Source: Hyperoplus lanceolatus (lineage: Eukaryota; Chordata; Actinopteri; Uranoscopiformes; Ammodytidae). Taken from it: a stretch of 64,000 nucleotides of DNA. The notes below the pieces were generated by a model that had not been told where the DNA came from, ran no database searches, and saw only the letters and a list, made by a program, of their open reading frames with translations. Numbering within the stretch: position 1 is the first letter of the stretch; each line of letters opens with the position of its first letter. The stretch spans positions 28,370,501 through 28,434,500 of the forward strand of contig CM049406.2 of NCBI GenBank assembly GCA_026929865.2, read 5' to 3'. Of the stretch, positions 60,566 to 64,000 are shown piece by piece. The translations under genes and the position numbers were made by a program.

Positions 60566-61190
60566 ACAGTGATCACTGACATCCTTACATAAAACACCGG
60601 AGGCAGAGTAATTGTGTGGGGAATTAGTCAGAATTACATCGATTAATGTAGATTTTCCATTCGTTTTAGATTGAGGCGTGTAGGTGACTGAACTAGTTGC
60701 GTCAAGTTTAACGCGTCACAAATGTCTTTTAACGGTGATGAAGGCGAAAGCCAGTCCCAATTCAAGTCTCCCAGAACGATAAACTCATTGGACAGTTCTT
60801 GCAGAAAATCAGATAGCAGAGCAGTTGCCGCAGCTACAGCTGATGGTGGGCGGTAGCATCCTACCACAGTCAATGAAGTGTCATTGGGGAGATTTAATTT
60901 GACAACACACAGTTCAAAAAACTTCGGTTTTGTTATTGTTTCGACGGAACAGCAATCCAACGAAGCCTTTGCATATATGGCTACGCCCCCTCCTTTATTC
61001 ACACGATCCGTCCGAAAGAGATTATAGCCATGAATATGAATCATGTTGTTTGTAATTGATGGTTTGAGCCATGTCTGCAGAGCCGGCCCAAGCCTTCAGG
61101 GGGCCCTAAGCGAAATATGATTAGGGACCCCTCTCCAATGTTCGTGCTGCTGAAACTATACATCTTTGTTAAATATCATTCACACACCCA

Positions 61191-61350
61191 GTGTTTTCCG
61201 CTAGTGCCTCCACTGTGCAAAAGTATTAGACAGCCGAGAATCAGACCCTCCTAGGGGGGTCCGGGGGTATGCCCCCCCGGGAGATTTTTTTAACCTTTTT
61301 AAAGTGAAATGCATGAATCTGGTGCACTTTGAGAGGAAAATTATGAGGCT
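61191..61350 (+). repeat. Fragment related to the CAGTGTTTCCC element
   Basis: CAGTGTTTTCCGC, then CCTAGGGGGGTCCGGGGGTA, then CTGGTGCACTTTGAGAGGA match in order the left part of the element at 49411. The right end is not found. Confidence 0.7.
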
Positions 61351-61399
61351 ATATCTGATAAATTTTGTGTGAACAAATAATTTGGAGACACTTTTTGCA

Positions 61400-61568
61400 T
61401 TTTCAAGCTTTTTTATTAGATAGTACAGCGTTGAAATGGGAAGACAGAGAGAGAGAGGGGGGGGATGACCTGCAGTAAAGGTCCACGGGTCGGATTTGAA
61501 CCCGCGACCACTGCAACGCCGGAGCCAATATGGTACGCGCTCTATCCACTACGCCACCGGAGCACCCC
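61400..61568 (-). repeat. tRNA-derived SINE
   Basis: On the minus strand it reads GGTGCTCCGGTGGCGTAGTG with an A-box-like TAGTGGATAGAGCG, then GTCGCGGGTTCAAATCCGAC with the B-box GGTTCAAATCC, then a C/CT-rich stretch and an AATAAAAAAGC tail. tRNA-like promoter boxes and tail define a SINE distinct from the one at 43395. Confidence 0.8.
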
Positions 61569-62095
61569 AATGAATGCATTTAAATGCAGTGTGAGGAACT
61601 AAGCAGAATAACTCTGTTGTCCAGCTACTGTATCTTTTTTTCCACAGACAAGGCTGAAATAGGCTATAGACTATACACAGTGCATGGGCAACTGAGGGCA
61701 GACCCATTTCCAATTGTTTTTAAATAAACTCAATACACACTGTGCATAGATGTGAACGTGACATGATCAGATAATTTCGGATTTCCTCCCAGATGAACTG
61801 ATTACATTTTTAGGCTATTAATTATCTAGACCAAAACATTTTATTCCTTTTTTGCATGATAACTCACATTTGCATAATATGATGTTAGAATCAAACACAC
61901 AAACTAAAAAAAAAATATATATATATTATTTTCTTTTTTTTGGAGGGGGCCCCCCAGGCAGTCTGGGGCCCTAAGCGGCCGCTTAGTTCGCTTATGCCTC
62001 GGGCCGGCTCTGCTCTGACAAGACAATTACGTCACTTTCTGTCATTTTAGCCCACAGTCGAATAGCGTCAATTTTGTTAATCACAAATCATCCTC

Positions 62096-64000
62096 ACAAA
62101 AACACACAACCACACACACATTCCCAAACCATGAGCTGAACAGGCATGTATAAACAGAAGCCCAAACATGTCTAAAATCCTTACCAAAAGACTTCCTTCT
62201 CACCACCATCACCCACAACCCAGTCAGCCAGTAAGAACTTATTTGGCAATTTCATCAACATGATGACTCTGAGGAGATTTACCAGAAACCGGTGAATAAA
62301 CAACATGATTAGAGAAAAATCGTCTTGTCGGAGCTAAAACGATCCGGAGATTAATCCATAAAACAGCAGTGAGTTGAACAAAGAACAACAGAGGAAATAG
62401 AGCAAACAGGTAAATCTCATGATATTTGTTTGCTTGGTCTGTTTGAACCCTTGTCACTGTGTGTAAAGAACGGAAACCAATAAAGCAATATAAGCACTCC
62501 ATTGTCCCTAGGGAACACTTCTGGGCTCTTTTTTAAGGTGTTGGTCATTCGGCCTTGCCAATGTTCTACATGAAAGAGTAAGGAAACAGCGCAATCAATC
62601 AAAGTCGCTCCCTTTCCTAACAAGCTAACAGACACGGGACCCCACATATTAACCAAGACAGCTGGCAAATGGTCATTTGTGGTATTGTGTGAGAAGTTCT
62701 TCTTAAAAAAAAATCATGTTAAATGATTATGTATGGGACAACGGAGCATTGAGAACAGGGGGGTGATTGGTCCAATTCAAGGTGAGCCGAAATCACAGGA
62801 GATTCCGCTAGCGGCCTTTTTAAAAAAATATATATATATACATAGCTACAAGGCTGTGATTAGGAATTCCAGTAGTGAAAAGAGTCACACACCCTGCAGA
62901 GTTTCTGCGAGTGTGATCAGACAGATGAATCCCATTTGAGGTGGAGCAGATGGATCGTATTGTTGCTAAGAGCGGAAATTTCTAGAACCGGTTTCGACAG
63001 GTTGCTTAGCTGTTTAGCTGTTTGCTTTTCCAATCTATGTGGATGCAAACAAAATAAAGCTAGGAGGACCGCTAACTCTGCAGCTCTGTTTGTTTCTTTT
63101 TGCTGAAGATGCAAAGTGCAAAAGTACATTCTTACACAGTACCCGTGGAAATAATGTTCACCTTGTAAGCTTGTTAAATGACTTTGTATTATCTTAGTTG
63201 AGCGCAGTCACATGTGCCTCAATACAAGCAAAATATGTTTTGGAGGTATTTATTGACCATCAAAAGCTAGATTGTCCAGGAAATGACATGCAACACTCCA
63301 AAAGAACTGTTCAGTGAAAACCGTTGGCTTATGCTAAGGATGTACCAGTTAAATACATTAATAGAAACATATCATAGCAATCTTTTTTTCGTAGGTTCAC
63401 TGCATGCTCACTTTATTGACAGTATGTTCATTACATAGGTTAGCCTGTCCACCAGATAGTAAAGATGTGTTCCTTTTTCAACTTCTCAATAGTCAAAAAG
63501 CAATCATATATCTGTTGGGCAGGATGACTGAATTGTAATTGTAACTTGCACTATTCATTGCACCCAAAAAATATTACTGTAGCCCATTGTGTTACTACTG
63601 TGTTACTGACCATAGTTGAATCCGTGAAGATGATTTTAGTATGTTCTACAAGTTTATAAGGTATCCCCCTGTCTTATGAGAAACAGGTAAGTCCTTTTCA
63701 GAAAGACATATGGTTGTTGAATATTTGTAATGTAATGTTTCAGACCTGTCAACGCTACAAACAAGATTAAATTTGCCTCCATTATATAAGGGCCTGTGCA
63801 TGAATTTAAACACATTTTCTCATGCATAGTCTTCAGCTCTCAGTAGTACTGTTCTGCCACATTACTTGAATGACTTGAATTACCCAATGACACAAACACC
63901 TCTCAATGTGTCCCCAAGGTTGTTCTTTGAACAAAGAACCACTGTTTCAACCTGTAGCTCATAGCTGAGCGTTGCCTCTATGTAAAATGAGATTAATGAA
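62096..64000. other. Noncoding, no gene seen
   Basis: No exon-like stretch, SINE or terminal repeat is recognised. The astrotactin first exon, which should lie upstream on the minus strand, is not in this part. Confidence 0.5.

Larger units (their letters stand above)
61078..62012. mobile_element. DNA element with CAGAGCCGGCC termini, inside the LINE
   Basis: The left end CAGAGCCGGCCCAAGCCTTC and the right end GGGCCGGCTCTG are inverted. GGGGCCCTAAGCG is repeated in mirrored positions near both ends. It lies exactly between the S-E and T-W codons of the LINE endonuclease. No clean target duplication was recognised. It holds a CAGTGTTTTCC-type fragment (61191) and a SINE (61400-61568). Confidence 0.78.
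60643..62085 (-). pseudogene. LINE endonuclease region, interrupted
   Basis: The 5' piece (about 62085-62013) reads NKIDAIRLWAKMTESDVIVLSE. After the inserted element it resumes TWLKPSITNN, then GYNLFRTDRVNKGGGVAIYA and EFIVLGDLNWDWL. The S-E-T-W, GGGVAIY and GDLN-W motifs are those of LINE apurinic endonucleases. The frame is lost near 60650, where SPTRLNLKRMENLH gives way to a different frame continuing as STLIDVILTN. Endonuclease function nicks target DNA in live elements; here it is lost. Confidence 0.85.
58096..62095 (-). mobile_element. CR1/L2-like LINE, 5'-truncated and broken
   Basis: On the minus strand the parts occur in order: an endonuclease region (62085-60650), a linker, a reverse transcriptase (about 59.9-58.9 kb), a C-terminal region ending at 58375, and a 3' tail with TAAAGGTTAGATAAAAATAA near 58100. 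A separate element at 61078-62012 splits the endonuclease. This single-ORF remnant with an apurinic-type endonuclease and a 3' UTR of this form fits the CR1/L2 (Jockey superfamily) LINEs of fish. Confidence 0.85.

Noticed and set aside
61440-61568. Possible tRNA gene
   Set aside because: The promoter boxes are tRNA-like, but a C/CT-rich extension and A-rich tail follow and no cloverleaf is evident. It is a SINE.

Overview
The window looks like a vertebrate, almost certainly teleost fish, intronic region. It holds four short exons of one recognisable host gene on the minus strand, scattered over about 28 kb. Between and beyond them are (CA)n, (GA)n and (GATA)n microsatellites and a dense fish-type repeat load: Tc1/mariner, several hAT families, PIF/Harbinger, a CR1/L2-like LINE, tRNA-derived SINEs and many TTAA-bounded MITEs. 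Species cannot be named from sequence alone.

Host gene: the exons at 35397-35578, 14244-14494, 13235-13377 and 7157-7309 (transcript order, minus strand) join in frame through matching phases. They read as the astrotactin-1 (astn1) segment from the extracellular region just before the first membrane segment, through that segment, into the cytoplasmic loop. Introns in this part are about 20.9 kb, 0.87 kb and 5.9 kb. The signal-peptide exon (expected above 35.6 kb) and the exons for the second membrane segment, MACPF, EGF and fibronectin domains (expected below 7.1 kb) were not found. I infer that most of the window is astn1 intron.

Layout: 1-7.1 kb, intron with TG repeats and a SINE tail. 8-12.5 kb, nested MITEs, an LTR-like fossil carrying a MITE, and a hAT element with perfect target duplications. 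13-15 kb, two exons and a long foldback. 16.6-21.8 kb, a gutted Harbinger element with a Myb-like gene and the start of a transposase, filled with unrelated sequence. 21.9-22.6 kb, two MITEs abutting at one TTAA. 23-35 kb, mostly unique intron plus a TTAA element carrying a hAT copy, and the first exon. 36.7-38.5 kb, a MITE and a hAT-like element. 40.6-46.9 kb, further DNA elements and a SINE. 48.2-55.5 kb, a stack of elements up to five levels deep. 58.1-62.1 kb, a broken LINE split by a non-autonomous DNA element that itself holds a SINE.

I found no operon, CRISPR array or new enzymatic system. The most informative content is the stratigraphy of nested transposons, which gives relative insertion ages, and two hAT-like elements with different ends but a shared core. 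Family names rest on remembered motifs and termini; no database was searched.
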